A DNA stretch of 22,121 nt, from NCBI GenBank assembly GCA_026707335.1, contig JAPOXB010000196.1, positions 1 through 22,121 on the forward strand. The letters are read 5' to 3'. Made by a program: the position numbers and the translations under genes. Under the pieces are notes generated by a model. It saw only the letters and a list, made by a program, of their open reading frames with translations, had not been told where the DNA came from and ran no database searches. Every line of letters starts with the position of its first letter. The stretch's first letter is position 1. Below, piece after piece: positions 22,092 to 22,121 of the stretch. The stretch is from Chloroflexota bacterium (GTDB lineage: Bacteria; Chloroflexota; Dehalococcoidia; Bin125).

Positions 22092-22121
22092 GTCGCGCGG
22101 CGCGCGCCCGCGCCGGGCGAC

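Overview
This is a very GC-rich bacterial chromosomal window made almost entirely of core housekeeping genes. There is no tRNA, rRNA, transposon, integrase or CRISPR array that I can see. The window contains a dnaA-oriC neighbourhood, a pepA gene overlapping a small ferredoxin-thioredoxin-reductase-like gene, a type III pantothenate kinase overlapping coaBC, XdhC-family proteins and a CBS-domain site-2 protease. Together with the base composition, this suggests Chloroflexota (a Thermomicrobia-like or related high-GC lineage). That assignment is an inference from gene content and protein style, not a search result.

Layout. Positions 1-2983, minus strand: rpsO followed by pnp, whose 3' end runs off the left edge; a promoter lies upstream of rpsO. 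Positions 3292-4785: a small ferredoxin-like-fold protein (+) convergent with an overlapping PAP2-family membrane protein/YbjQ pair (-). Positions 4848-6750 (+): pepA, then a three-CxC iron-sulfur/disulfide protein with an ATGA overlap. Positions 6747-8767 (-): coaX and coaBC with a GTGA overlap, giving three steps of CoA synthesis. Positions 8768-9095: divergent regulatory region. Positions 9096-10490 (+): dnaA. Positions 10491-10885: the best candidate replication origin, with three same-orientation DnaA-box-like sites spaced about two helical turns apart. Positions 10886-12801 (+): obg and nadD, overlapping. Positions 12780-16190 (-): gyrB, an unrecognised 143-aa protein, a degenerate methyltransferase and a DUF2283 protein, apparently one operon. 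Positions 16402-18598 (+): trmO, a 10-codon mini-ORF, a Nudix hydrolase and a YchF-family GTPase. Positions 18656-19885 (+): two XdhC-family proteins. Positions 19918-20746 (+): a LapA-domain membrane protein and a TatA/E-type translocase subunit. Positions 20917-22059 (+): an intramembrane metalloprotease with CBS domains, followed by a G-quadruplex-type motif on the minus strand.

The region supports RNA turnover and ribosome assembly (rpsO, pnp, obg, ychF), replication initiation and supercoiling (dnaA, oriC, gyrB), and cofactor synthesis (coaX, coaBC, nadD, XdhC). I did not find a defence system or a clear new multi-gene system. The most interesting signals are residue changes at catalytic motifs of essential enzymes: CoaC Asn/Cys to Asp/Ser, GyrB EGDSA to EGPSA, NadD HxGH to HRMH, and altered spacing in the FTR-like protein. 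Others are an oriC candidate, a TGATG mini-ORF relay, a tight cluster of poly-A/T tracts, a split XdhC pair, and a structured leader before tatA.
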